Below are positions 1 through 13,600 of a stretch of DNA of 64,000 bases, piece by piece. Numbering within the stretch: the stretch's first letter is position 1; every line of letters starts with the position of its first letter. A model generated the notes under the pieces. The model saw only the letters and a program-made list of their open reading frames with translations. It did no database searches and was not told where the DNA came from. The stretch is from Alviniconcha marisindica (Eukaryota; Mollusca; Gastropoda; Provannidae): contig JABMCL010002785.1 in NCBI GenBank assembly GCA_018857735.1, positions 92,001-156,000 of the forward strand. The letters are read 5' to 3'. The translations under genes were made by a program, and so were the position numbers.

Positions 1-1473
1 ATTTTGAACAAACATGAGCACAAACTGACAAAAAACTGTTGTGAACATATTCCTTATTAATTCCTATAGCTACGACCCAAATCTGTCATGGGTTATTTTC
101 CCTTTAAGCATCGTGTGGAGAAATCATTTGCCTTTGAAGATTACACGGGAGTGATAGAAGACACTTGATATTTAAGATCGGCATAAAAATCGTCATTCTC
201 TAGCTGCCTCCTCTGTTCCAAGCTGTCTCCTAAATATCTTCGCTTCCATCTTCCCATCAACCTTCTGCCTTTATGGTGTTCCAAAGTGACCAGCTAAGAC
301 AATGAAACTCCTGTGATAGTAAAATCCACCATGAACATGTACACAGAATCCGCCTGTGCCACTCTGAACAGTCACAACTTTTCACAGCATACTGTTTGTT
401 TGGTTTAAGTAGCATTTTCCATCCCCCAAATCAAACTTCTGTCCCAAACTTTCAAAAAGTGACATTTTTCTCCCTAAAACTTGCAGTCAAATTCTCTTGG
501 TAGTTGTTTCTTCCATTCAACAAAGAAAGAGTTACAATGAACAGCTGACGGTTACAAGAAACAAGAAAACTAAATGGAAACGACAACAACACATCACGCT
601 GCAAGTCGTTATCCTTTTCCATGGAATATCACATGACCCGTTAGATGTCTGAGCATCTGAAAGCACCATCGCAAATTTATGCAAACAATCTTCGTCACAC
701 AGTGACGTAATTATTCACACCATCCATATTCCATGTAACACCTGTATCTGGTGACCACACTCACCAGAATATGTAACACCTCTACCTGTTGACCCCACTC
801 ACCAGAACTGAGATCACAAACACGGCAAGTAAATGAGCTAATGGTGGAATCCCTTTAAAAGAAAAAAGTGGCTTTCTGCCAGAGATTTCAGATGGGGGCT
901 TAGTTCCTGGGGAATCAGAAAGGGGGAAGGGGATCCACACCTAATCCGGTGCTGTCACCGTCTGCATCAACTCTGCAACATCCACATCACTCAGCTCTCT
1001 ACGTTATGTTGCTTTTCGATGCCTGTGACCACACCCACCCACACCGAAATTGCTTGCCCACATAAAAATAAATAAACCCAGCATACCAGTAGAGCAAATG
1101 GTCTCAGCCCCCCCAAAAAAACAACAACAACAACAACAAAACACACACATACTTCTGTGACCTAGAAAATGGGTCAGCGTCGCGTGAGGCAAGAAAAGTG
1201 TGACCCAGAACACCACACAGTAGATGGTGCTGTCACAGCCATGTGAGTCAAGTGTGTCACAGTACATCGCACAGTAGACAGTGCTGTCATGGTCATGTCT
1301 GTCGAGAAAATTGTCACCCAGTACACCACACAGCAGATGGCGCAGATGGCGCTGTCACAGTCATGAGTGGAGAAAAGTGTGACCCAGCGCACCACACAGT
1401 GTGCAGATGGCGCCGGCGCTTCCACAGGACTTGTTCCATTCTCCTCAGGAAGCTGGTGGTGGGTTTCCTCCCC
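1..1473. other. Region downstream of the kinesin stop
   Basis: Should hold the kinesin 3' UTR (minus strand). I did not find a convincing AATAAA on the gene strand. An imperfect repeat of about 60 bp, near TAGATGGYGCTGTCAC, runs from about 1190 to 1410. No other gene seen. Confidence 0.5.
1190..1412. repeat. Degenerate ~60-bp tandem repeat, about 4 units
   Basis: Units share GTGTGACCCAG, CACCACACAG and GATGGCGCTGTCACAG. Short plus and minus reading frames here follow the repeat and are not genes. Confidence 0.6.
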
Positions 1474-1623
1474 TTACTTCCAGGATGACTGGCGCGTGAC
1501 GCGAGTGGCAGGGGAGGACTTGCTGGGCGTGAAGCGGGACTGGGACTGAGGAATGGGCGACAAGGCCATTCTCTTCACTGGCGGGCTGCCAGTGGAGCCG
1601 GGTGTTGGCGACGTCGGGGATTT
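1474..1623 (-). CDS. KIFC3: Kinesin exon 19 (Ser/Pro tail and stop)
   Basis: 150 nt in phase 0 after exon 18: [18 protein letters not shown] and on to RQSSWK then TAA. Acceptor TGATGTGGCAG. The tail is Ser/Thr-Pro rich with basic residues, with several SP/TP sites as in other kinesin-14 tails. The other open frame here does not keep the splice phase. The call rests on phase, composition and acceptor, not on a conserved motif. Confidence 0.7.
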   Translation of the reverse strand, partial: KSPTSPTPGSTGSPPVKRMALSPIPQSQSRFTPSKSSPATRVTRQSSWK

Positions 1624-4600
1624 CTGCCACATCAGGCATGCACAGTTATAAGGCACCGCTGGTCAAGACTGACAGTAAAATAGTGTAAAGAAACTGCGCT
1701 CTTATTCCTTTTTTACAAGTACATTTTTTGTGCTTTATTATGTCCTTGTGGGAAATCTGGGTTGACTTATTTGGCTACAGCTGCTGAACATTAATGATAA
1801 GAATACATCCAGTTTTAATGAGCTGCGTCTATGAGATGTATGAGGCTCAAAGCGTCGCACATGTGGAATGAAAACTCACAATGAGCAAATAAAGTGGAGG
1901 TGGGCCTGATTATCTGTCAAAAGTTACAGCAATGCACAAACTCAAAAATCCTCTCTCTCTCAAACACACACACATTCTGTTTGTCTGACCAGTCACTCAT
2001 GCAAAAATCTGCAGCCTATCAGAAAAACAACAACACAACAACAGTGTGGTCTTGCCCACTCCTGCAATGCTTACAGCTGTCAGCAATATTTTGTGTTTCA
2101 TTACCGCAGTGATACACATCACACACATGCACGCACACACACATGCATGCATGCACACACGCACACACACATGCACACACAGAGAATTACACAAACATTC
2201 ATTCAGTCACTCACTATACTGCAATATGACCAACCTCCACGTCGCCAGCCTCAATCTTGCGCGAGGCAGCCCCTAACTCCACAGTGCGTACTCGCTGGCC
2301 AAAGCTAAGGCTGCACGTCGTCTCCGAAACGTTCTTCTCCACCGGAGCAACCTGGACAATCATCAGCGTCTTGCTGTCTCCACCTGCAGCATTCACACAG
2401 AAGATGCACCATGAGCTACATACCGACCGAGACATGTGACCCACCTGGACCAAAACAATCAGTTTGTTAAAGGACAAGTCCAAGGTTAGGGGTGATTTTT
2501 GACACGATTTCCGTTAAAGCTTGCTGAGAACGGTGATGTAGGTGAAACTGTGATCTGAGGGTTATAAATGCACGAAAAAAGGCATTTTCTGCCGTACCGA
2601 AAGCGTCGCCATGACACCCAAATCACGTGACCATATGCCTACTATGTCACTCTGGGGAGTCGCTGCAAAATGGCCAACTCGAGCTCCGAAGATGAAACTG
2701 ATACTTTGCCCGAGAGACCCACAAGGACACAGCTGTATCAGTTTGAAGGCAGGATTTTGAAAGAGTACAGGAACATTGTGTCAGCTTCAAAGCAAACTCC
2801 ATGCGGTATTCCATGGGGTTTGAGAAATCGCACTCACTGAAGTGCTCGCTACACAAAGGGGCGTGATGCGGCGCAGCAAGAAAGTCAGCTAGTTTGAATC
2901 GTATAAATTTAATCCACTTTCGCCTCACTGCGGGTCGATTGCACAGGAGCTCGTGCATTGTTATACCTGGGGTCATCTGCGAATTGTTACAGTTCGCGGC
3001 AACACAGTAGCCCGGCATAGTTAACTTTTTTGTTGACCACATGCATACACAGTTTACTGAAGAATCTAAGATGGCAACCGCACTGACTCCCCAGACTGAC
3101 GTCACTTCCAGGAAAAGTCACGTGACTGATGGAGAACCCGAGACTTGAGTCTCGGCCAGCCTACAGAAAATAAAATTGATTAAAAACCCAATTAAACATT
3201 TTATTTTTTATTTCATTAAATCTGAAACTAGTGACTCATTTGTCAATCATTTCGATGGTCATTTTGCATACTTAAAAACCTTGGACTTTTACTTTAACTC
3301 TTCATCTCAACTAGAACTGTTCATTTGTCAGACTTGATTAACGCCAAGTTGTCTCTGGAGAGGTCCTGGCTGAGACCAAGATCCCAGGAGGTTGGGGAGG
3401 AGGGAATTGTACCCAATGTTACACTGTCACCACCAGCATGAGTTCTGCATTCTGATAGGCAGTGGAGAGGGCCATTTTAATGCTTTGTTAATTACCGGGG
3501 GCTAAGTCACAAGACAGCATCCATGAACCACAAGTTTTGAAGAGAAAGGACAGCCGAAGCGTGGATTTGAACTGACAGTCCTCTTATTGGTCTAACACCT
3601 CACTGCTAGGTCAAACCGGCTGACAATGATGTAGGCCTATGCGGCAGCTTTTTCTAAATGTTTGAATACAGTTTTTTATGCTCTAAGTGTCTAACTTACT
3701 TACACTTGGTCGTCAAGCAGCAACGACACACTCACTTATTACCATATGTGCGGGTTAGCAGTCCTGTCTTTACATGATTTTTCCTCACCATCTCACGTTT
3801 CAACTTGTTCATTTGAGATTTTTACATGATTTTTCCTCACCTTCTCACGTTTCAACTTGTTCATTTTAGATTTGAGTTTTCAGCTCTGGAATCCCCCTTT
3901 TTGGTGAGTTCTTGTGCATGAGAAAACTTCCTGATGACTAGTTTTGGGTCACATCCCACATTCTGCTGAGACACACTTGCACAAGTTCCACAGGCACAGA
4001 GCACCACCTCCACAGATACCTCACCTAGAGAGTCTTGCAGAAGGAAAGTCAGCTTGGAGTTGCGAAAGGGGATGTGATTCTGCTTGACTCTCAAGGCATG
4101 GATGACGTCCCCTAGGCAGGAAAGCGATTTGTTGATGTTCTGAGCCTCCTTCAGACGCGTGCCATCAGCCCCCGACTTGCTGACCCGCTCTGACCCCGCC
4201 AGGTCAACCAGGTTCAACCGACCTGCGATCAAAGGAGCGGATGGCGCAATTAGTTTTATGTCCTCTGCCACCCTGGGGGGCAATCCTCATGTCGCAGTAC
4301 AAAGGTACTCTTGCAAGAGCCAAACTAACAACAACAAAACCTTGTTACGCAACAATAAAAAGAATCTCACACAAAACTGACCGCCAGCGATCTGAATCAA
4401 GACCAAGCCATACAAAAGGTTCAAAATAGTGCTTATTTTAATTCGTTGATAGAAAGTGTGCAAAATTTCAGCAAAAACATCCTTCTCAAGCAAGGAACAG
4501 ACAGCTGATACATGAACAAATGACGATAGGCGTGAAATCTGACTTTCTTAGCTTTTGGTCGGTGGAGACATTTGGGGGGGGGGGGGAAAATGCTAACAGA

Positions 4601-7600
4601 CAAATGACAACATGAGTTGTTACGAACTGTGGTTGTCCTGCCAGCTTTACACGAACACTAATGTTTCTCCCGCTCACCGCCATCTGTATATTAAGACTTT
4701 TTCATGCTCACCGAAAGAACGAGTGTTGGTGGTTCGATTGAACCCGGTGACGGTAACGCAGAGCAGGCAGTGGGAGCGGGAAGAATGTTCGTTCATGTTG
4801 GTGGTCGCTGTGGCACGGTTCCTCTGTCCTTCAGCAAACACCTGGCACAGAAACGGTCACAGATGGGAGACGATGCAGGATGTAACAAGAAACACCAATG
4901 GCTATTCCATTACAGTCATATATATGTGTGTGTGTGTGTGTGTGCGTGCATGTGTGTGTGTGTGCATGCATGTGTGTAAGTATAAGCATTGTGTAAGTTA
5001 TGAGTTTAATACGTACCTCTTTATATTACCTGTGTTTACAACAATTGTTTGAGTTTAAAAAAATGCAATGTGTGTTATTGTCTACTCTGATGTGGTATAT
5101 GTTTAGCCATAAATTGAATTTCTCTGATGAGATAATCTTAAATCTTGAGAGAGAGTTTATAGCGATGGGAAATTCTTTATATTACTTGTGTTTACAACAA
5201 TTGTTTGAGTTTAAAAAAATGCAATGTGTGTTATTGTCTACTGTGATGTGGTATACGTTTAGCCAGAAACTGAATTTCTCTGATGAGATAATCTTAAATC
5301 TTGAGAGGGAGTTTATAGTGATGGGAAATTCTTCCCACAATGACCCAGTTCACCCTACAGTTGTGGTAACTCTGAAAGGCAACGCTTGATCCGGTTTTGT
5401 GGGCTTGTGGCACAAGTTCGTGATGCAAAGAAAAATGTGCATGTCTGGCATGAAAACAGGTCGAAATGGTCCAGCGACAGCATAAACTAATTGGTACTAA
5501 AATGTTTTGCTGATTACAGCAAAGTTCAGGGCAGCTCTGATGGCACTGGACACACACAGCTTGTGGCAATGAACTGATCTTTTCAGTCTGCACTTGATGT
5601 GACAGTGGCTTAAAAGACTGTCTTGTATGTAAGGATGGAAAAAAAGAGCAGAAAAGAAGCACTGGACACAGCTAACAAAATGATAAAAATGCGTGTATAT
5701 ATGTCGGGCGTTTCTGATGGGTAAATGTGATTCCAATCAAACATTACACACAATGTGTCTAAGAGGACAAACATTTGTTCATGAACAGTGTCTGTCATGA
5801 ACAGAGAGTGAGTGGCAGAGAGTGCTGATTCAGTGCATAATGCCACATCATTGCAGTGTCGAGTTTTGAATGGTGCTGGACACAGGACAGAGAGTGCTGA
5901 TTCCGTGCCTAACGCCACATCACTGCAGTGTCGTGTTTTGAACAGAACATAGAGTGCTGATTCCGTGCCTAACGCCACATCACTGCAGTGTCGTGTTTTG
6001 AACAGAACAGAGAGTGCTGATTCCGTGCCTAATGCCACATCACTGCAGTGTCGTGTTTTGAACAGAACAAAAGGGGGTGCTGAATCTGTGCATAATGCCA
6101 CATCACTGCAGTGTCATGTTTTGAACAGAACAGAGAGTGCTGAATCTGTGCATAATGCCACATCACTGCAGTGTTGTGTTTTGAATGGTGCCTGTCACAG
6201 GACAGAGAGTGCTGATTCTGTGCATAATGCCACATCACTGCAGTGTTGTGTTTTGAACAGAACAGAGAGTGCTGATTCCATGCATAAAGCCACAACACTG
6301 CAGAGTCGTGTTTTGAATAAACCAGAGAGTGCTGATTCTGTGTATAATGCCACATCACTGCAGTGTTGTGTTTTGAATAAACCAGAGAGTGCTGATTCTG
6401 TGTATAATGCCACGTCACTGCAGTGTCGTGTTGTGCTGATTCTGTGCATAATGCCACATCACTGCAGTGTCGCGTTTCGTCCCAGCTACTGATTACCCTG
6501 TTGACATCCTGCAGGGAGGAAACGGCCACTGTGACAAGACCCGGCACGTGGTACCCGCCTCCTTCAGGCTTCATCTTCACGTCCAGCTTGTTCCCGTTGT
6601 CCGAGGTCAGCAGGTCTCTGTGGAACATGAACTGCTGGTTAACATCTTCAACAACCCACACAGCTCCCAGAGGAAAACAGGCTGGATGTCAGCTGTGGTT
6701 TGGACCACATCCACCAGCTGCAGAGGCGCCAGCACACTGCCCTCTTCCCACTGACAGCTGGCCACTGCAGACTGCTGGGCCACATACATCCACCAGCTGC
6801 AGAGGCCCCCCGTCTTCCCATGAGGGCACTGCAGACTGCGGGCCACATACATCCACCAGCTGCAGAGGCCCAGCACACTGCCCTCTTCCCACTGACAGCT
6901 GGCCACTGCAGACTGCTGGGCCACATACATCACCAGCTGCAGAGGCGCCAGCACACTGCCCTCTTCCCACTGACAGCTGGCCACTGCAGACTGCAGGGCC
7001 ACATACATCCACCAGCTGCAGAGGCCCAGCACACTGCCCTCTTCCCACTGACAGCTGGCCACTGCAGACTGCTGGGCCACATACATCCACCAGCTGCAGA
7101 GGCGCCAGCACACTGCCCTCTTCCCACTGACAGCTGGCCACTGCAGACTGCTGGGCCACATACATCCACCAGCTGCAGAGGCGCCAGCACACTGCCCTCT
7201 TCCCCCACTGGACCAAGCTGGGCCCCCCCCTGGGGGAGACTGCTGGGGCCACCAATACATCCCACCAGCTGCAGAGGCGCCAGCACACTGCCCTCTTCCC
7301 ACTGACAGCTGGCCACTGCAGACTGCTGGGCCACATACATCCACCAGCTGCAGAGGCGCCAGCACACTGCCCTCTTCCCACTGACAACTGGCCACTGCAG
7401 ACTGCTGGGCCACATACATCCACCAGCTGCAGAGGCTGCCACTGTGGGCCCCCAGCTTTGACACTCCATGATCAGGCCACTGGCAGCCGAATGCCCCTCC
7501 GCACTGGCCAGACGTGGGCATGGGCCACATATGACAGCTCGCAGACTGTGGGTCCCAGCTGCAGGAGCCGCCCCCCGACAGCCCACTGAGACTGCCTCTG

Positions 7601-10600
7601 TGGGACAGCACCCCTACTGACAGCTGGCCACTGCAGACTGCTGGGCCACATACATCCACCAGCTGCAGAGGCGCCAGCACACTGCCCTCTTCCCACTGAC
7701 AGCTGGCCACTGCAGACTGCTGGGAACCCACCAGTGAGGACATGTCCCTGACAGCTCCATGCAGATTGGTTTTCCCCCCGTGAGTCCCTGTGGGACAGGA
7801 CCCAAGACAGATGAGTGAGTGTCCCTGTGGGACAGGACCCAAGACAGATGATGAGTGTCCCTTGGGACAGGACCTCATCACATTTCCCACACATGAGTGA
7901 GTGTCCCTGTGGGACAGGACCCAAGACAGATGAGTGAGTGTCCCTGTGGGACAGGACCCAAGACAGATGAGTGAGTGTCCCTGTGGACAGGACCCCAGAT
8001 AGATGAGTGAATGTCCCAGATGGATGAGGGAGCATCCCTATGGGACAGGACTCGAGACAGATGAGTGAGTGTCCCTGTGGGACAGGACCCCAGACAGATG
8101 AGTGAATGACCCTGTGGGACAGGACCCCAGATGGACGAGTGTCCCTGTGGGACAGGACCCCTGATGGATGAGTGAGCATCCCTGTGGGACAGGACCCCAG
8201 ACAGATGAGTGAGTGTCCCTGTGGGACAGGACCCAAGATGAGTGAGTGTCCCTGTGGGACAGGACCCAAGATGAGTGAGTGTCCCCATGGGACAGGACCC
8301 CAGACAGATGAGTGAGCATCCCTGTGGGACAGGACCCAAGACAGATGAGTGAGTGTCCCTGTGGGACAGGACCCCAGATGGATTAATGAGTGTCCCTATG
8401 TGACAAGACTCAATACAGATGAGTGAGTGTCCCTGTGGGATAGGACCCCAGACAGATGAGTTAGTGTCCCTGTGGGACAGGACCCCAGACAGATGAGTGA
8501 GCGTCCCTGTGGGACAGGACCCAAGATAGATGAGTGAGCGTCCCTGTGGGACAGGACTCCAGACAGATGAGTGGGTGTCCCTGTGGGACAGGACCCCAGG
8601 CGGATGAGTGAGTGTCCCTGTGGGACAGGACCCCAGGTGGATGAGTGTCCCTGTGGGACAGGACCCCAGGTGGATGAGTGTCCCTGTGGGACAGGACCCC
8701 AGACAGATGAGTGAGTGTCCCTGTGGGACAGGACCCCAGGTGGATGAGTGAGTGGGAAAACTGACCTGATGGTTTCATTGTAGATTTCCAGGACGCTGAC
8801 GGTGATAGTGAAGTTCCAGTCCCGGCCCCTCTCGGCGGTTTCAGTGAACAGCTCCTGCAGGGCCCGCTGGTTGATTCCTGGATCGTTCTGTGGACCCTGG
8901 ACAGTGGCGGCTCATGCATCAGACACTTAGAAACCTTGGACTGGAGCTCTAGCCCCATGGTGTTCTAACTAGACTCCCTCAGTCTCATATGACATCATTA
9001 CGCAGCTGACAGTTAGAAACCTTGGACCAGAGCTCTAGCCTTAAGGTTCTAATTCAACTCCCTCAGCCATAATTAAGCGGTTATTATGTATGACAAACCA
9101 ATCCCAATGGAGCAACTGTCTTGCGTGTGGGGGTTGATTTTTCTCTGCATGTGAGGATTACTGGGGAAGGCTGGATGAATCCTTCCCTGCAGATGATTTT
9201 CAAAAGGTTTTTAACAGGTACCAGCTCATGCGTACTAGTTCCACTCTTTCAGGCCAAGAGTCAGGCCACAGACAGTTGTAGACAAGTATTTCACGATGAG
9301 TTGCATATGAGCTCGTTTCCCTCATGGGTTCCCACAATACACCTGGACAGAACAGTCAGCTTCCTCCAACTTCTTGGGGTCAAGGGTGTATGTGAATTTA
9401 CCTGTAACCTGCCACCCACAGTTTGGGCAGAGTGACTGGGGTCTTTTACCTGCTACTGCGGTAACATGACAGCGAAGTGAATACCAAAATAAGAGTCAGC
9501 ATCGAAACTGGACTTCGGAGAGGTACATTCTCCCACAGCTCTTCCCGGGGAATGAATTTGTGGTCTTCTGACTACAAGTCTGGCATTCTACCACTGACCT
9601 ACATCCCTCTTATTTTGGTATCCGTTCCACCCCTGTGTCACCACAGTAACACGTAAAAGATCCCGGTCATTCTGCCAAAAGTGCAGGTGGCAGGTTACAG
9701 CTAAACATGCATACACCGTACGTGTGTGGCTTTGCATGAAGTGACATGGTGCATGGTTGTATGGTGTACACAGAACTTGCACCGAGATGGCTGCAGTTTC
9801 ATGTGGCACCAGCCATGCCAGCACTGTAAGTACACCACTTCGGTGGATACTCAAAAGACACGCTATAAAAAACTAGTCACTCATGTAGAACCACATGCGA
9901 GTGCAGTGAGTCTGCTCAAGAGAGCGGAGAATAGCGCTATATAAGCAATCATCAGTCAATCAATCCCTGCCCCTTGCTTCAAGCCCACCTTCAAAATCAA
10001 GCAATAGTGGTCTTCAAAGGGAATGGTCTAGTTCAGTAAGGGTGCATTTGCATGGACAGAGGAAAGGAAAGGTTTCAGAAAAAGTGGTTATCAAAAGGCG
10101 TAGCCCAGCTTCGTCTGGTTCATTTGCATGGAACTAGGAAAGGAACTGTTTTAGAAACAGTCGTCTTAAAGAGGTTTGGTCTTTCATCAGGGGTTCCAGG
10201 GAGATGGTGTGGTCCAGTGGTAAGGCATCAGGCTGGTAAGCGGATGATGTTGGTTCCATTCCCTGCTTCGGCTCTCCTGATCTTCAAAAGTTGAGGTTCG
10301 TGGACACCGTCTCATGTCTTTGCCCCTCACAATTAACGACACATTTAATGGCTCTTATTGCTGCCCATCTTAATGCAAAAATCTTTCTGGTGGTGACAAT
10401 GTAGCGTTAGGGTCCCTACCAGTGCCTCACCAGTGACAACTTGGCGCTAAACAAGTCTAATGAAATCAGGAGTTCCACTGCATCTAAACTACTGCTCCAC
10501 ACAACTAGCAACTTAGGCAACAACCACAGCAGAATCGTATGGATCTAATCTTCTGTTGTACGCATCAAAAAGATCAGCACAAGACAAAATAACCTAGCTC

Positions 10601-13600
10601 ATGCATTCCAGTCAATGAAGAAGGATAACAACAGTAAACAGAAGTACCTCCATCGTAAAGGTTTTCCCTGATCCTGTCTGACCGTACGCAAAGATGCAGA
10701 CGTTAAAGCCATCGATGCAGCTGGTCACCAGTGCATGAACTTCCTCAAACACCTGAAGAACAAAAGTCACAGGACATTGTGGAATATTTTAAACTGATGC
10801 AAGCAAAATACCACAGCAACACAATAACAAAACCAATCCCACACAAGATGGTGCTATTGGGAAGAAATCTGTTGTTTCTGTAAAACGAATGAGCAAGCCT
10901 GGTTATGGTGATTATTTTGGACCCCCCTTCCCACATTTAAAAAGAAACTGGGGGGTTGGGGGGGCGGGGCGGGGAATTGTACATAAAACACACCATCATG
11001 AAAACTGATCAAAGGGATTCAACAAACAAGGGAGTTAACTGGCACTCAAAAGACGTCACACAAACACAACAACAAAGACCAGAGTCGCCTGTAGTAACTC
11101 TCACCTGGCATGCAAGTAAATACAAGGTACGTAAACTCCACCAGAGGTAGATCCAATGCATTCAGTTGGTTGCTCCGTCAATACCTTTTAGTTAGTAAAT
11201 CTTGCTTGAGTGCTTACATGGATCAAAATGACCCACCAAAGTTTTTATTTTATTTTTTACCTGAACTTGTGAGCTGCTGGCCGAGAAGACCTTGTCAAAC
11301 TCAAAGGTCTGGATGCGTCCCTTGTTGCTGACATAGATGAGTCCATCGTCGTCAGGATCATAGGTGACAACCACATCTGCCTGTGACCCTGTGCCGTCCT
11401 CTCTGATAGGTGGTCGCACGCGACACAGTACACGAATGTTGCCTGCAACAAGCGCCAGTGTCAATCGATTCTCTAGCATCACAGGGGCTCTTCCTTTTTT
11501 CAACAATGTTGCAACCCTTTCAGATGCACAGGACCCAACATTTTTTCAAAGTTTAACCAAGTGCTTCATTTGTATTTTTTAGGCATTGACTGGTTGACTC
11601 AACTAAACACTCTGTATGAAAGTGTGCACCATCTTGTTATCGTTGTCAACTGAAATGCCTGCAAACTTTGCATCTTATAACACCTACCTACCATACACCT
11701 GCTATATGATGGCCGATACCATGTGGCTGCTATATGATGGCCGATACCATGTGGCTGCTATATGAAAGCATATACCATGTGGCTGCCATATGATGGCCTG
11801 TACCACGTGGCTGCTATATGCCAGTGTATTTGGTTTCCATACAGATCAAAATCGATGGATCAGTCTGATGCTATGTGAAATAAATGCCTACAGGCATGCC
11901 AGAACTGGGGTGACTTTGCAATGTTCTGAAAATTTGGAAGTGTAACTTCTGTGAATTTTAATCATTCAAAATGCTGCATCTGAACTGAGCAAGAGGGGCC
12001 TTAGTCTCATGGTCTCAAAGAGTTTATGGCAGTATTCAGAGAAAGCCGATGTCCATGACCTCTTGACAGCATACTAGGATGCTAGCATAGCATACACTAG
12101 CATGCACGTTGTAAAAGACAGAATACACAGCTACACAATCCTACCAGCACATGCTTTGTTCTTTATCTCTATTTCACTTCTTTATTTTGTCTTTTTTACT
12201 TCTTTTCATGATCCATGTTTTTGCTTTCAAGGCAGGGCTTTCCAAAACATACAGCTGGTATCATGAGCCTAGGAAAGAAACCAGGAAACTGACGGAACAC
12301 AGCAAGGTATTAGTACACAAAAGCAAAAAACATCCACTGGAAAGTGAAAACAAAAGGGACAAAACCGGACCCCCCCCCCCCCCCCCCCCCATCTAAACTG
12401 AGTCTCATGGAAAATATCATGTGGGACTATTCTTCTTTTGGCTGTAACATCGTTTGCCATGTGCCTACCTTTGAGTTCGACAAGCTCATTGTGGTACTTT
12501 TTGCGTAACTTCATCTCCTTGTGGTACTTGCGCACCAGGTCCTTGTTCTCCTCCGCCACATCCTGCACTGCACTTAGCATCTGCCCAACACCACAGTATT
12601 TCTTTATTAATAATAATAATAATCATGCATTTTGCAAGCACCTGCCCTGCAAGTCAAAAGACTGAACATTCCAAGTATACAGCTTGAACACACATGTACA
12701 TCAAGATAAAGTTTGTGACCAATTGTGATAATTGCTTAGACGTACCCTGCTATTCAACAGCTGCATTCTGTCTTCGGGGGTCCCTATCTTTGGGGGTCCC
12801 TACAGATCTGTTTTCACCCTCCTTAACCCTTTCAATGCTGTGCCTGCCGCACCGTCACTCAAAGAACGACCAATAGAAGTGCCAGATTAGAAATCATTAA
12901 GGCTCTTCTCTCTCTTCGCTTGAGCATGTGAAAGGACTTTTACCAAAAGGCACAGTATTGAAGGTAGATTTGTTACAAGTCCATCAAATATGCTGTTTGC
13001 AGGCGTATATGTGTGCACTTGTCAGCCCATAATTTTTACGAGCTGGGGCAGTTAAGGGGTTAAGAACAGTCCCTTGCTCTGACCCACTTCACCAGCCAAA
13101 CCCCTCCACACCTACCTTTGTGCGCGTCTCCTTCAGCACGACGGTGACCATCTGTGGGAACTGCCTGGCCTGACGGGACAGCACAGCGTAGGCCTGCTTG
13201 ACGCTCTCAAAGCTGGACAGCAGGTGGGCTGCCTGGAGTCGCATCTGCTGGTTGGTCACCTGCAGCTCGTACATCTTTCTCTCCATCTCCCGCCGCACGT
13301 CGCTGACAGCCAGCTCCTTGCTCTCCCGCTCCTTCTCCACCTCCTCCATCAGGCACTCCTGCAGCAGCTTCTTCTCCTCCTCCCCTTTGTCCAGCTGCAA
13401 CAGCGTGTTTGTCCTGCTTGGTAACTGGACTCATAGTGTTGATCACTTTTGTATAACGCTATCAGCTGCAACAGCGTGTTTGACCCGCTTGGTAACTGGA
13501 CTTTTGTATAGTGCTATCAGCTGCAACAGCGTGTTTGACCCGCTTGGTAACTGGACTCATAGTGTTGATCACTTTTGTATAGCGCTATCAGCTGCAACAG

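Noticed and set aside
1445..1639. Alternative last kinesin exon frame ([13 protein letters not shown])
   Set aside because: Does not keep the splice phase from exon 18; the Ser/Pro frame does.
6423..8339. Long reading frames (up to about 430 codons) on both strands
   Set aside because: They follow the 60-, 79- and 37-bp minisatellites, have several equal rivals in other frames and overlap a real kinesin exon.
9545..9610. Functional tRNA gene on the minus strand
   Set aside because: A- and B-box-like motifs are present but it is the head of a SINE-like element and the stems are not well paired.
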